64,000 bases of DNA, taken from contig CAYZQO010000005.1 in NCBI GenBank assembly GCA_964480725.1, positions 1 through 64,000 of the forward strand. The letters are read 5' to 3'. The translations under genes and the position numbers were made by a program. The stretch comes from JAFGBI01 sp964480725 (GTDB lineage Bacteria > Myxococcota_A > Polyangia > Polyangiales > Polyangiaceae). Under the pieces are notes generated by a model that was given only the letters and a program-made list of their open reading frames with translations, made no database searches and had not been told where the DNA came from. Of the stretch, positions 9,301-19,058 are shown in pieces (positions within the stretch are counted from its first letter, which is position 1; the number at the start of each line of letters is the position of its first letter).

Positions 9301-10704
9301 TCACCGCGACGACCTGGCGCCCGCCACCAGATCCCACCCGGTGGCCAGTGCCAGCCGCGCCATGGAAACGTTGAAGTCGTAGGTCGCTGCCATGACGCTG
9401 AGGCGCTGCTGCGCGTACTCCTTGGCAGGGTCGACCAGATCGTCGTCGTCGAAGGTCCCGACGTCGATCCCCTGCTGCACCTTGACCAGCCACTGCTTCG
9501 CGTACCGCGTCGCGTCGACATAGGCCTCCAAACGCCGGGCCGCGTCCGCGGCCTCCGCGTAGGCCCCCTCGACCTCGGCCCCGACCCCGCCGAGAGCGAA
9601 GCGCTCGCTCGCTCGGGCCACCTCGAGCTCCGCTCGCGCCGCGGCGAGGCGCGCCGATGTGGACATGAAGTCGAGGTTCCACTTCAGCCCCAACCCGACG
9701 CCGAACCCGAGCACGTTGGCACCGTCGGAGACGAAGGGGTTCCGCTGGTCGGTGCGCTCGGGCGCGCGGGCCCACTTCCAGCTCGCGGCGAGCGCCACGT
9801 CGGGATACGCGCGCGCCTCCTCCATGCGGACCTGGGCGCGTCGCGCCAGGATCCCGGCCCGGGCCATGTTCACCTCAGGGCGATTGAGCCGCGCGGCCTC
9901 GAGGTAGCGCGCGAGCGGTCCGAGCCGGTGCGGCAGGCGCGTCAGCGGCTCGTCCGGGATGTCAAAACCCTCAGTGACCCCCGTCAGGAACCGGAGGCCA
10001 GCGAGCGCGGTCGCCTCGTGCTTGCGCGCCTCGCTCTGCCGCGCCGTGAGCTCGGCGCGCTGCACCTTCATCTTCAGGAGCGCGATCTCGTCGCCCTCCC
10101 CCTCAGCCACCCGGCGCTCCAGCGATCGAACGAACTTGTCGAGGCGCCGCTCCGCGTCCCGGGCCAGCAGCAGCGCGTCGCGCGCGAACTGTAGCCCGTA
10201 GTAGGCGCGCCGAACGTCCAGCATCACCTCCTGTTTTGCCTTGGCGAGCTCCTGTTGCCCGACGGCGACGTTCGCGTCCGCGGCCTCCCAGGCGCTAGCG
10301 ATCTTGCCGAACGTGAACAGCGGGATCGCGCCGCTCACTCCGACCTGCCAGGCGAGCGCCATGTCGGAGTCGATCGCGACGTCCGTGTTCCGGCTGTAAA
10401 TGCTGGTGCCGCCGACGGAAGGCGCGAGGGCGATGCCCGCGCTGGCGTCGAAATCGTCGTAAGGTTGGGAACGGGACCTCACCCGCTCGGCCCGCTTCTT
10501 ACCGAGCTTCGCCCGTGCCTCCTGGATCTTGGGGAAGTTCCGCTCGGCGAGGACCAGGCAACGCTCGAGATCGTAGCCCCGACGCGGCGCCGGGGTGATC
10601 GCCCCGCTGACCGCGGACGGCTCCGAGCCGACCGGGCGACCGATGGCGCCGCGGGCCCCCAGGGCCAGGGAGAGGCCGAGCAAAGCCGGACCGAGGGGGC
10701 GCAT
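9301..10704 (-). CDS. TolC-family outer-membrane efflux protein
   Basis: 467 residues with an N-terminal signal peptide (MRPLGPALLGLSLALGARGA). The body shows the two-fold helical repeat of outer membrane efflux proteins: LVLAERNFPKIQEARAKL in the first half, LEAARLNRPEVNMARAGIL in the second, each followed by long helices. It should form a trimeric beta-barrel/alpha-tunnel for export, but no membrane-fusion protein or pump lies beside it. It ends nine bases from the Fic-like gene, convergent. The ATG at 10704 gives a normal signal peptide. Confidence 0.9.
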   Translation of the reverse strand: MRPLGPALLGLSLALGARGAIGRPVGSEPSAVSGAITPAPRRGYDLERCLVLAERNFPKIQEARAKLGKKRAERVRSRSQPYDDFDASAGIALAPSVGGTSIYSRNTDVAIDSDMALAWQVGVSGAIPLFTFGKIASAWEAADANVAVGQQELAKAKQEVMLDVRRAYYGLQFARDALLLARDAERRLDKFVRSLERRVAEGEGDEIALLKMKVQRAELTARQSEARKHEATALAGLRFLTGVTEGFDIPDEPLTRLPHRLGPLARYLEAARLNRPEVNMARAGILARRAQVRMEEARAYPDVALAASWKWARAPERTDQRNPFVSDGANVLGFGVGLGLKWNLDFMSTSARLAAARAELEVARASERFALGGVGAEVEGAYAEAADAARRLEAYVDATRYAKQWLVKVQQGIDVGTFDDDDLVDPAKEYAQQRLSVMAATYDFNVSMARLALATGWDLVAGARSSR

Positions 10705-10794
10705 CGGCCCGAAGGGTAGGAGATCGGCAGCGCGAGGCAAGTGGCGGCGCGGGCTCCTCCGTCCGCCGAGCTCTCCCGCCCCCCGGGGAGTCGC

Positions 10795-11850
10795 TCATGC
10801 CCCGTCATGCCCGGTCGGCTCGGATCCGTCCCCCGGGGGGCGCTCCGACCCGCTCCGTCCTTTCCGCGAGGGCGCGTAGACGCACCCTTGCTGCTGAAAG
10901 ACGCAGATGCGGTTGCCGCCGTCTCGCTTGGCTTCGTAGAGCGCAGCATCGGCCGCCCTGAGCAGCGCCTCCTTGGTCTTGACGTCTCGCGATGGATAGA
11001 GCGCGATCCCGATCGAAACCGAGACGGGGACCTCCCTGCCAAAGTCACCCGAGAGCAACCGCTCGTTGATGCCATGCCAGATCCGCTCGGCCGCTGTGAC
11101 CGAGCCAGCGAAGTGAGTGCTCGGCAGCACGGCAAGCAGCTCGTCACCACCGAAACGAGCCACCACGTCGACGTCGCGCAGGCTCCGCCGAGTCACCTCG
11201 GCGACGCCGCACAGGACACGGTCGCCGAGGACCCGCCCACCGCGTTCGTTGATGACGGCGAGGTGGTCGATGTCCAGGACGAAGCACGCCATCGGATCGT
11301 GATACCGCTCCGCCCGCTTGAATTCCTCACCGATCCGCGCGCTCAGGTAGCGGTAATTGTAGAGCCCCGTGAGCTCGTCTTGCACGGAGAGTCGCTCGAG
11401 CTGCGCGCGCGCCTCGACGACGTGGTCGTGCAGGCGTTTGATCCGCATCATCGCCGCCAGCCGCGCCACCAGCTCCGCCTCGTCGAACGGCTTGCAGACG
11501 TAGTCGTCCGCCCCGAGCTTCAACCCCTCCACACGGCTCGCCGTGTCTGTCTTCACGGTGACCAGCACCACGGGCAGGAACGAGTCGCCGGTCATCGCCT
11601 TGAGCAGCCGGCAGGCCTCGAGCCCGGTCAGCTTCGGCATCAAGACGTCGAGCAGCACCAAATCGATCCCCCCCTGCCCGGCCCGCTCGACCGCCGCCTG
11701 GCCGTCCTCACAGGTTTCTACCGTGCAGCCCTGGCGCTCGAGCGCTTCCCTGACGAGCCGCCGGGTCAGGCGGTCGTCGTCGGCAACCAGGACGGTCGTA
11801 CCCCGTAGCGGACTCTCGGCCCAGTCGTCCGGCGCCGCAGGAGCCGCCAT
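10795..11850 (-). CDS. Response regulator with GGDEF diguanylate cyclase domain
   Basis: 351 residues. The receiver domain (about 18-135) keeps its acidic pocket (VADDD), phospho-acceptor Asp in LLDVLMP and Lys in CKPF. After a linker helix comes a GGDEF domain (about 155-320) with SVQDELTGLYNYRYL and the signature RFGGDELLAV, where Leu replaces Phe, a tolerated change; it should make cyclic di-GMP. No upstream RxxD inhibitory site is obvious. The C terminus is a Gly/Pro/charged tail. Architecture resembles myxobacterial two-domain diguanylate cyclases. No sensor kinase is adjacent. Confidence 0.93.
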   Translation of the reverse strand: MAAPAAPDDWAESPLRGTTVLVADDDRLTRRLVREALERQGCTVETCEDGQAAVERAGQGGIDLVLLDVLMPKLTGLEACRLLKAMTGDSFLPVVLVTVKTDTASRVEGLKLGADDYVCKPFDEAELVARLAAMMRIKRLHDHVVEARAQLERLSVQDELTGLYNYRYLSARIGEEFKRAERYHDPMACFVLDIDHLAVINERGGRVLGDRVLCGVAEVTRRSLRDVDVVARFGGDELLAVLPSTHFAGSVTAAERIWHGINERLLSGDFGREVPVSVSIGIALYPSRDVKTKEALLRAADAALYEAKRDGGNRICVFQQQGCVYAPSRKGRSGSERPPGDGSEPTGHDGA

Positions 11851-11980
11851 GGTGCAGAGCGTATCACGGACGATCCGAGCCCGCGATCATGGCCCGCGGG
11901 GGCGTCGCACGATCGCCGCCCGACTCGCTCCGGCTCGTGACGTCCCCGCTGAGCGGGGGCACCGTGCCGAGATGGAAGCG

Positions 11981-12871
11981 TCACCGCCGCTTCTTGCGCC
12001 GCTTGCGCTCTCCCTTACCCACCTTCACGCTCGCACTCGCACTCGCACTCGCACTCGCACTCGCACTCGCACTCGCACTCGCCGACGCGGACGCCTGGTC
12101 CTCCCCGGAACCGGAGACGGACCCCGCCCCCGCGCTCCCCCGCTCGGCGGGTTCCTCCGCCGCCACCGGCGCGACTCCCGTCGTCATCGGGGTCGCCATC
12201 GCCGAGGCCGGCGCCTCCACGAGCAGGATCATCGTCCCCCGCGGCCCCGAGCTCACCGTGTGCGCCAATTCGACCGGCTCCCGGAGCTCCACCACGAGCT
12301 GCATCCCGGTCGCCGTCGGCAACAGCTGGACACGGGCCACCGGCGTCACGAAGTGCGTGGTGACCAGGGCGTTGGTGTTGTTTCGCACCTCCACCCTCGC
12401 CCCCTCGAGCGAGTAGACCACCCGCCCCGCGGCGCGCTCCACGCGCACGGGAACGGCCCGGCTCACCGACACCCAGACGAGGCTTCGACCCCCGGCGAGC
12501 ATCTGGAAGCCGGGGTACGTCGCGATGGGGGTCCCCGGCGGGTAGTGCTTGATGCCCGTGGCCGCCCGCGGCCGCGCCTTGGCCCGCGCTCGCGGCTTGT
12601 CCGACCACGAGTAGCCGCCCACCGCCCCCTTTGGCTCCTCGGCAGCCTCACCGGCCCGTCCGGTCGGAGCCTCGGACTTCCCGGGGGTGGGGGCGTCCCC
12701 AGTCGCCGCTCCGGCGGGTGCCGGTGCGGCCGCGCCGCGAGCTCTTGCGCTCGGTCCCGCGAGCCCCTCCGGCACCTTCCCCGCCCCGGGCTCCGCACCG
12801 TCCTCCTGGGCCGCCGCCGGACGCACCAGCGCGACCGCCGCCAACAGGATCGCCAGTCGCCCTCTCCGCAT
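11981..12871 (-). CDS. Secreted AMIN-like domain protein with Ser-Ala repeat tail
   Basis: 296 residues. A cleavable signal peptide ends AAA near residue 21. Residues about 25-120 are Pro/Ala/Gly-rich; about 120-225 is a beta-rich unit (SLVWVSVSRAVPVRVE, VQLLPTATGMQLVVELREPVEL) that resembles AMIN domains of envelope-associated proteins, though similarity is weak. The C terminus is a 9-fold Ala-Ser repeat followed by a very basic end (KGERKRRKKRR). Probably periplasmic. It lies between the GGDEF gene and the bactofilin. Confidence 0.7.
   Translation of the reverse strand: MRRGRLAILLAAVALVRPAAAQEDGAEPGAGKVPEGLAGPSARARGAAAPAPAGAATGDAPTPGKSEAPTGRAGEAAEEPKGAVGGYSWSDKPRARAKARPRAATGIKHYPPGTPIATYPGFQMLAGGRSLVWVSVSRAVPVRVERAAGRVVYSLEGARVEVRNNTNALVTTHFVTPVARVQLLPTATGMQLVVELREPVELAHTVSSGPRGTMILLVEAPASAMATPMTTGVAPVAAEEPAERGSAGAGSVSGSGEDQASASASASASASASASASASASVKVGKGERKRRKKRR
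12026..12082. repeat. GCACTC hexamer microsatellite
   Basis: Nine or so perfect copies of a hexamer that codes Ala-Ser on the minus strand, at the 3' end of the AMIN-like gene. Copy-number change would alter tail length in pairs of residues without breaking the frame. Confidence 0.95.
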
Positions 12872-13054
12872 GCGAATATTGGAGCACGCCCGAGGCCTTC
12901 GGGAAAGAACGCGGCCGTTTCCGGGCCCCCGTCGGGCGCACGCCTCTTTCCGGGGCGCGACGGCGGGCGGCCGCCCGCGGCTCTGGTCAGACCGGCGCCT
13001 CGGCGCTCACGCAGGCCCTTCTCCTCTCCACCGCCCACGGTAGGATGGGCGGCC

Positions 13055-13399
13055 ATGGATCCGCTCCTCCCCGCGACCGAGATCACCGCGCTGCTCGGCC
13101 GCGGCACCCGCTTCGAGGGCAAGCTCCACTTCGAGGGGCGCGTCCGCATCGACGGCTGCTTCCAAGGGGAGATTCGCTCCGCCGACGTCCTCGTGATCGG
13201 CGAGGGCGCGGAGGTCGAGGCCGAGATCGAGGTCGGGACGGTGATCGTCAAGGGAGGGACCGTGACCGGGACCATACGGGCGGCCCAGGCCATCGAGCTC
13301 TACGTCCCCGCCCGCGTCTCGGGCCGCCTCCACTCCCCGGAGATCTACATGGACAAGGGCGTCCAGTTCTCCGGCGAGTGCACCATGGCGCCCTTGTAG
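13055..13399 (+). CDS. Bactofilin (DUF583/CcmA family)
   Basis: 114 residues. The repeating beta-helix pattern GKLHFEGRVRIDGCFQGEI, VEAEIEVGTVIVKGG and ARVSGRLHSPEIYMDKG is diagnostic of bactofilins, which polymerise without nucleotide into cytoskeletal filaments. Myxobacteria carry several (BacM-P). The flanking tails are very short. The ATG at 13055 was chosen as the first codon of the recognisable domain. Nothing adjacent suggests its particular role. Confidence 0.94.
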   Translation: MDPLLPATEITALLGRGTRFEGKLHFEGRVRIDGCFQGEIRSADVLVIGEGAEVEAEIEVGTVIVKGGTVTGTIRAAQAIELYVPARVSGRLHSPEIYMDKGVQFSGECTMAPL

Positions 13400-13501
13400 T
13401 CCCGCGGCGCCGACCCGGGGACTTCCCCCTCCCGAGCCCATGGGCCGACCTGCCGCCCAGAGCCGCGCTCGTGGCCCGCGCCGCTCCGCCCCTCGAGCCG
13501 C

Positions 13502-14281
13502 TCACCCCGAGGACACCCACGGCTGCGCCAGCAGCCGCTGATAGCGAGGATCCGCCCGGAGCGGACCGAACTCGCTCTGCGTCCGCGAGCGAGACACCCA
13601 GTCGGCCACGGACCGATGGGTGCGCAGGAACATGGGCCGCCGTCGGTCCCGAGCGAGCTCGAGCGTCGTCGTGAAGGCGGCCACGCACGCGTCCACCTGG
13701 CCACGAGCGCACTCCGCCCGCGCGATCGTGTACGGCACCTCGGCGCTGTCCGGCCACAGGGCGCGCGCCGCCTCGAGCTCGCGCAAGGCCGGGTTCGGAG
13801 CACCGAGGCGGAGGTGCGCATAGGCCGCACCCATCCGGAGGTAGTAGTGATCGGACGCCAACAGCGCGCAGCCCGCCTCGTGCAACTCCGCCGCAGCGCG
13901 GTAATGGGTGAGCGCACGCGACGCGGCGTCTCGATACGCGTCCACCCCGTCTTCGAGCTTGCCCTCGTAGAGCGTCGCTTCCGCTCGCCACACGCGGGAG
14001 GTCGCGCTCCTCGGGTATCGCTCGCCGAGCGCGTCGAGCTGCGACTGCGCGTCCCGGTAGCGCTTCTCCCCAAACGCGACCAGGGCTCGGTCGAGATCCC
14101 GCATCGGCGGATCCTCGCTCTGCCCCCCGGGGCAGGCGGGGCCCGCGGACGCCGAGGGGGCCGACGAAGAGGCGCTAGCAGCCGCCGCGCCCGGGCGGTC
14201 CTGGCCGGGACACCCGGTGGCCAGCGCCACCCAGAAGAGGGCGGGGAGCGCGAGCTGGCGGACTCCGAGGCCTCGCTCCAT
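13502..14281 (-). CDS. TPR-like lipoprotein
   Basis: 259 residues. The signal peptide ends in LATGC (Cys about 24), a lipobox, followed by a Ser/Ala linker. From about residue 60 come helical repeats of TPR type: DRALVAFGEKRYRDAQSQLDALGERYP, LYEGKLEDGVDAYRDAA, NPALRELEAARALWPDSAEVPYTIARAECARG. The ending ADPRYQRLLAQPW is also seen in TPR proteins. Likely an envelope scaffold. Divergent from gltB. Confidence 0.78.
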   Translation of the reverse strand: MERGLGVRQLALPALFWVALATGCPGQDRPGAAAASASSSAPSASAGPACPGGQSEDPPMRDLDRALVAFGEKRYRDAQSQLDALGERYPRSATSRVWRAEATLYEGKLEDGVDAYRDAASRALTHYRAAAELHEAGCALLASDHYYLRMGAAYAHLRLGAPNPALRELEAARALWPDSAEVPYTIARAECARGQVDACVAAFTTTLELARDRRRPMFLRTHRSVADWVSRSRTQSEFGPLRADPRYQRLLAQPWVSSG

Positions 14282-14377
14282 CACGCTGCCCTACCAGCCC
14301 CCGATCGCCGCCACAACGCGCCGCCGGCCGCGAGCCGGCGTCGCCGCTGGCGCCGGACCCCAACGCGCACCCCGCTG

Positions 14378-14409
14378 TTGACATCCGGGCACGCTCTGCC
14401 AGGTATACG
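14378..14409 (+). promoter_or_regulatory. Candidate sigma-70-type promoter of gltBD
   Basis: A perfect TTGACA at 14378-14383 is followed by GGTATA at 14402-14407 (18-base gap) or TATACG two bases later. In such GC-rich DNA an exact -35 box close to the gltB start is notable. It ends about 50 bases before the gltB ATG. Confidence 0.5.
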
Positions 14410-14458
14410 CGCGCAACCGACCGGAGCCAGCCTCCCGGAAACACACAGGAAACAAACC

Positions 14459-17400
14459 ATGGCCCGCACCCAGCGCCCCGGCAAGTCGGGGCTCTACGAC
14501 CCGGCGCTCGAGCACGACGCCTGCGGCGTCGGCTTCGTGGCGCACCTGAAGGGCGAGAAGAGCCACCAGATCGTGGTCGATGCCACCCGCGTGCTCTGCA
14601 ACATGGACCACCGCGGCGCACGTGGGTGCGAGCCGAACACCGGGGACGGCGCGGGCATCCTCACCGCGCTGCCCGACGACTTCCTCCACCGTGTCGCGCG
14701 CGAGGCGCTGGGCGTGACGCTGCCGGAAGCGGGTCGCTACGCCGCCGGGCTCGTCTTCCTGCCGCGTGCGCCCGAAGAGCGCGCACGCGCCAAAGCCATC
14801 GTCGAGCGCCTGATCGCCGAGCAAGGGCAGCTGCTGCTCGGCTGGCGCCCGGTGCCAACCGACGCCGACGGTGCCGACCTTGGCCCCTCCGCTCGCGCGG
14901 CGGAGCCGCACATCGAGATGCTCCTGGTGGGAGCCGTCGCCGACGTCGCCGGCGACGCGTTCGAGCGGCGCCTCTACCTCGTCCGCAAGCGCGCCAGCCA
15001 CGAGGTCCGCGCCGCGGCGGATCTCCGCGAGCGGCACCTGTTCCACGTCCCAAGCCTGTCGAGTCGAGTCCTCGTCTACAAGGGGATGCTCACGCCCGAC
15101 CAGCTGGCGGTCTACTTCCCCGATCTGACGGCGCCGGACTACGCCTCCCACCTGGCGATGGTCCATTCCCGCTTCGCCACCAACACCTTCCCCTCCTGGG
15201 ACCGCGCCCAACCCAACCGCTTCACCAGTCACAACGGGGAGATCAACACCCTTCGCGGCAACGTGAACCGGATGGTCGCGCGCCAGGGGGTATTCCAGAG
15301 CGATCTGTTCGGGGACGACCTCGCGCAGCTCTACCCCATCGTCGAGCCGGACTGCTCCGACTCCGGCACCCTCGACAACGTGCTCGAGCTCCTGATGCTG
15401 GCGGGCCGGAGCCTCCCGGAGGCCGTCATCATGATGATCCCCGAGGCCTGGCAGAACGATCCCGCCATGGCGCCAGAGAAGCGCGCCTTCTACGAGTACA
15501 AGTCCTGCGTGATGGAGCCCTGGGACGGCCCGGCGTCGGTCGTGTTCACCGACGGCAAGGTCATCGGCGCCGTCCTCGACCGCAACGGCCTCCGTCCGAG
15601 CCGCTACTACCTGACCACGGACGACCGCGTCGTCATGGCCTCCGAGGTCGGGGTGCTCCCGATCGATCCCGCGCGCGTCAAGGCGAAGGGCCGCCTCCAG
15701 CCGGGGCGGATGTTCTTGGTGGACTTCGAGGCGGGCCGCCTGGTCCCTGACGACGAGATCAAGTCCGACCTGGCGAAGCGGCGGCCCTACGCCCAGTGGC
15801 TGGTGTCCCAGCGCCTCCAGCTCGGCGATCTCAAGACCGCGATCCAGCCCCACGGGTTCGACCCGCAGACGCTGCTCGAGCGCTCCCTCGCCTTCGGCTA
15901 CACCACCGAGACGCTGCAGTTCATGCTGCTGCCGCTGGTGACGCAGAAGCGCGACCCGGTCGGTTCGATGGGCAACGACGCGGCCCTCGCGGTGCTGAGC
16001 GAACAGCCCCGCCTGATCTACGACTACTTCAAGCAGCTCTTTGCGCAGGTGACCAACCCTCCGATCGACTCGATCCGCGAGGAGATCATCATGAGCCTCG
16101 AGTGCTACGTCGGGCCTGAGCTCAACCTCCTCGCGACGGGCAAGGAACACGCCCGCCGGCTCCTTGTTCCCCACCCCATCCTCAGCAATGAGCAGCTCGC
16201 CGCGCTCAAGCACATCGCGACGCGCGGGTGGACGACCCGGGTCATTGACGTCACCTACCCGGTCGAGGACGGCACCTCGGGCCTGGAGCGAGCGCTCGAC
16301 CGCATCGTTGCCGAGGCCGAAACCGCCGTCGACGCCGGCGCGTCCCTGATCGTGCTGAGCGATCGCGAGGTCGGCCCGCAGCGGGTCCCGGTGAGCGCCC
16401 TCCTGGCGTGTGGCGCCGTGCACCACCACCTGATCCGCGCAGCCAAGCGCACGCGCATCGGCGTCCTGATCGAGAGCGGCGAGGCGCGCGAGGTCCACCA
16501 CCACTGCCTGCTCGTCGGCTACGGCGCCGACGGGATCAACCCCTACCTCGCCTTCGAGAGCCTCTGGCAGGCTCGCGCCGAGCAGGCCCTCCCGGGGTAC
16601 GACTCCGACGCGGAGATCGTCGAGGCGTACCGCAAGGGTGTGGCCAAGGGGATGCTGAAGGTGATGGCCAAGATGGGGATCAGCACCCTGGCGTCCTACA
16701 AAGGGGCGCAGATCTTCGAGGCGATTGGGCTCGGAGAGGCCGTGATCGACCGCTGCTTCGCCGGGACGCCGAGCCGCATCTCCGGCGTCGGGTTCGACGT
16801 CCTGGCCCGCGAGGCCCTCCTGCGTCACGGCGTCGCCTACCCGGATCGCAGCTCTGCGCGGCTGGCTGCGCTGCCGAACGACGGCCAGTTCCACTGGCGT
16901 GCGAACGGCGAGCACCACATGATCAATCCGCGCACCATCGCGACCGTGCAGCTCGCGGCCCGGAGCAACAGCCGCGAGGCCTACGCGGAGTTCTCTCGGC
17001 TCGTCAACCAAGACGAGCACTCTCGCTGCACGCTGCGGAGCCTGATCCGCCTCCGCCCGGGAGCGTCGGGGCCGATCCCGCTCGCCGAGGTCGAGCCGGC
17101 CAAGGAGATCGTGAAGCGATTCCGCACCGGAGCCATGAGCTACGGGTCCATCTCCCGCGAGGCGCACGAGACCATCGCCATCGCGCTCAATCGTCTCGGT
17201 GGCAAGAGCAACACCGGCGAGGGCGGCGAGGATCCCGCCCGCTTCAAGCGGATGCCCAGCGGCGACAGCGCCCGCAGCGCCATCAAGCAGATCGCGTCCG
17301 GTCGCTTCGGCGTGACCAGCCACTATCTGACCAACGCCGACGAGCTCCAGATCAAGATGGCCCAGGGCGCCAAGCCCGGCGAAGGCGGGGAGCTGCCCGG

Positions 17401-19036
17401 GCACAAGGTCGACCGCACCATCGCCAAGACCCGCTACTCGACCCCCGGCGTGGGCCTCATCAGCCCCCCGCCGCACCACGACATCTACTCCATCGAAGAT
17501 CTGGCTCAGCTCATCCACGATCTGAAGAACGCCAACCCCTTGGCCAAGATCAGCGTGAAGCTGGTGAGCGAGGTCGGCGTGGGCACCATCGCCGCCGGCG
17601 TGGCCAAGGCCCACGCCGACCACATCCTCATCAGCGGGCACGACGGCGGCACCGGCGCTTCCCCGCTCACTTCCATCAAGCACGCGGGACTCCCCTGGGA
17701 GCTCGGCCTCGCCGAAACCCATCAGACGCTGGTGCTGAACGATCTGCGTTCCCGCGTGCGGCTGGAGACGGACGGCCAGCTCAAGACCGGCCGAGACGTC
17801 GTGATCGCCGCCTGTCTCGGCGCCGAGGAGTTCGGGTTCGCGACGGTACCGCTGATCACGCTCGGCTGCGTGATGATGCGGAAATGCCACCTCAACACCT
17901 GCCCGGTCGGCGTCGCGACCCAGGACCGGGCGCTCCGGAAGAAGTTCGCGGGCCAGCCCGAGCACCTGGTAAACTACCTGTTCTTGGTGGCCGAGGAGGT
18001 CCGTGAGCTCATGGCCGAGCTCGGGGTCCGCACCCTCGACGAACTGGTCGGTCGCGCCGACCTGCTCGAGCAGGACCGCGCGGCCGGCGGCTGGAAATCC
18101 CGCTCCGTCGACCTGGGAGCGCTGCTGGCCCCGGCCGAGCCACCCCACCCCGACGTCGGCGTGGTCTGCGCCAGGGCGCAGGATCACGGGCTGACGAGGG
18201 CGCTCGACCGCGAGCTCATCCTGCGGGCCAAGCCCGCGATCGAGGCCGCCGACCGAGTCCGGATCGAAACCGACATCCGCAACGTCAACCGCGTGGTGGG
18301 GACCACGCTGAGCCACGAGATCTCGAAGCGATGGGGTGAGCTCGGCCTCCCGGACGACACGGTCCACCTCGTGCTCCGCGGCAGCGCCGGACAATCCCTC
18401 GGCGCCTGGTCGGTGCGCGGCGTCACCATCGAGCTCGAGGGCGACGCCAACGACTACGTGGGCAAAGGGCTCTCGGGCGGCAAGCTCATCGTCTATCCGC
18501 CGCGGCAAGCGGGGTTCACCCCCGAGGACAGCGTGATCGTCGGCAACGTGGCGCTCTACGGGGCGACGGGCGGCTTCGCCTTCATACGGGGCCGCGCCGC
18601 AGAGCGCTTCGGCGTGCGCAATTCCGGCGCGCGTGCCGTAGTGGAGGGCGTCGGCGACCACGGCTGTGAGTACATGACCGGCGGGCGCGTGGTCGTCCTG
18701 GGGCCCTTCGGGCGCAATTTTGCCGCCGGCATGTCGGGCGGGATCGCCTACGTCTGGGACCGCGACCGGCAGCTGCCACACACCTGCAATCTCGGCACCG
18801 TGCTGCTCGAGGAGGTGGAAACCCGCGACGACATCCTGGAGCTCCGGGACCTCATCAGCACCCACCGCGGCTACACCGGATCCACCGTCGCTCGACACGT
18901 GCTCGAGCACTGGGACGACTGCCTCGGGCAGTTCGTCAAGGTCTTCCCGATCGACTACAAGCGCGTCCTCGAGGAGCGCATGCGACACGACGAGGAACTC
19001 GAGGACGTCGTGGGCGGCAGCCACGCCGCGCAGTAG
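14459..19036 (+). CDS. gltB: Glutamate synthase, large (alpha) subunit
   Basis: 1525 residues. The N terminus is a class II glutaminase whose catalytic Cys is residue 22 (HDACGVGF), exposed after removal of the propeptide. Then come the central domain, the FMN-binding synthase domain with the 3Fe-4S ligands in CVMMRKCHLNTC, and the C-terminal GxGxG beta-helix (about 1250-1450). It converts glutamine and 2-oxoglutarate to two glutamates. AGGA precedes the ATG. gltD follows 22 bases after its stop, so the two form an operon. Confidence 0.98.
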   Translation: MARTQRPGKSGLYDPALEHDACGVGFVAHLKGEKSHQIVVDATRVLCNMDHRGARGCEPNTGDGAGILTALPDDFLHRVAREALGVTLPEAGRYAAGLVFLPRAPEERARAKAIVERLIAEQGQLLLGWRPVPTDADGADLGPSARAAEPHIEMLLVGAVADVAGDAFERRLYLVRKRASHEVRAAADLRERHLFHVPSLSSRVLVYKGMLTPDQLAVYFPDLTAPDYASHLAMVHSRFATNTFPSWDRAQPNRFTSHNGEINTLRGNVNRMVARQGVFQSDLFGDDLAQLYPIVEPDCSDSGTLDNVLELLMLAGRSLPEAVIMMIPEAWQNDPAMAPEKRAFYEYKSCVMEPWDGPASVVFTDGKVIGAVLDRNGLRPSRYYLTTDDRVVMASEVGVLPIDPARVKAKGRLQPGRMFLVDFEAGRLVPDDEIKSDLAKRRPYAQWLVSQRLQLGDLKTAIQPHGFDPQTLLERSLAFGYTTETLQFMLLPLVTQKRDPVGSMGNDAALAVLSEQPRLIYDYFKQLFAQVTNPPIDSIREEIIMSLECYVGPELNLLATGKEHARRLLVPHPILSNEQLAALKHIATRGWTTRVIDVTYPVEDGTSGLERALDRIVAEAETAVDAGASLIVLSDREVGPQRVPVSALLACGAVHHHLIRAAKRTRIGVLIESGEAREVHHHCLLVGYGADGINPYLAFESLWQARAEQALPGYDSDAEIVEAYRKGVAKGMLKVMAKMGISTLASYKGAQIFEAIGLGEAVIDRCFAGTPSRISGVGFDVLAREALLRHGVAYPDRSSARLAALPNDGQFHWRANGEHHMINPRTIATVQLAARSNSREAYAEFSRLVNQDEHSRCTLRSLIRLRPGASGPIPLAEVEPAKEIVKRFRTGAMSYGSISREAHETIAIALNRLGGKSNTGEGGEDPARFKRMPSGDSARSAIKQIASGRFGVTSHYLTNADELQIKMAQGAKPGEGGELPGHKVDRTIAKTRYSTPGVGLISPPPHHDIYSIEDLAQLIHDLKNANPLAKISVKLVSEVGVGTIAAGVAKAHADHILISGHDGGTGASPLTSIKHAGLPWELGLAETHQTLVLNDLRSRVRLETDGQLKTGRDVVIAACLGAEEFGFATVPLITLGCVMMRKCHLNTCPVGVATQDRALRKKFAGQPEHLVNYLFLVAEEVRELMAELGVRTLDELVGRADLLEQDRAAGGWKSRSVDLGALLAPAEPPHPDVGVVCARAQDHGLTRALDRELILRAKPAIEAADRVRIETDIRNVNRVVGTTLSHEISKRWGELGLPDDTVHLVLRGSAGQSLGAWSVRGVTIELEGDANDYVGKGLSGGKLIVYPPRQAGFTPEDSVIVGNVALYGATGGFAFIRGRAAERFGVRNSGARAVVEGVGDHGCEYMTGGRVVVLGPFGRNFAAGMSGGIAYVWDRDRQLPHTCNLGTVLLEEVETRDDILELRDLISTHRGYTGSTVARHVLEHWDDCLGQFVKVFPIDYKRVLEERMRHDEELEDVVGGSHAAQ

Positions 19037-19058
19037 TCCTGCCGACGAGGATACGGAG

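Noticed and set aside
11543..13054. Upstream extension of the bactofilin frame to over 600 codons
   Set aside because: The extension is antisense to the AMIN-like and GGDEF genes and adds no protein-like sequence; bactofilins start near the domain.
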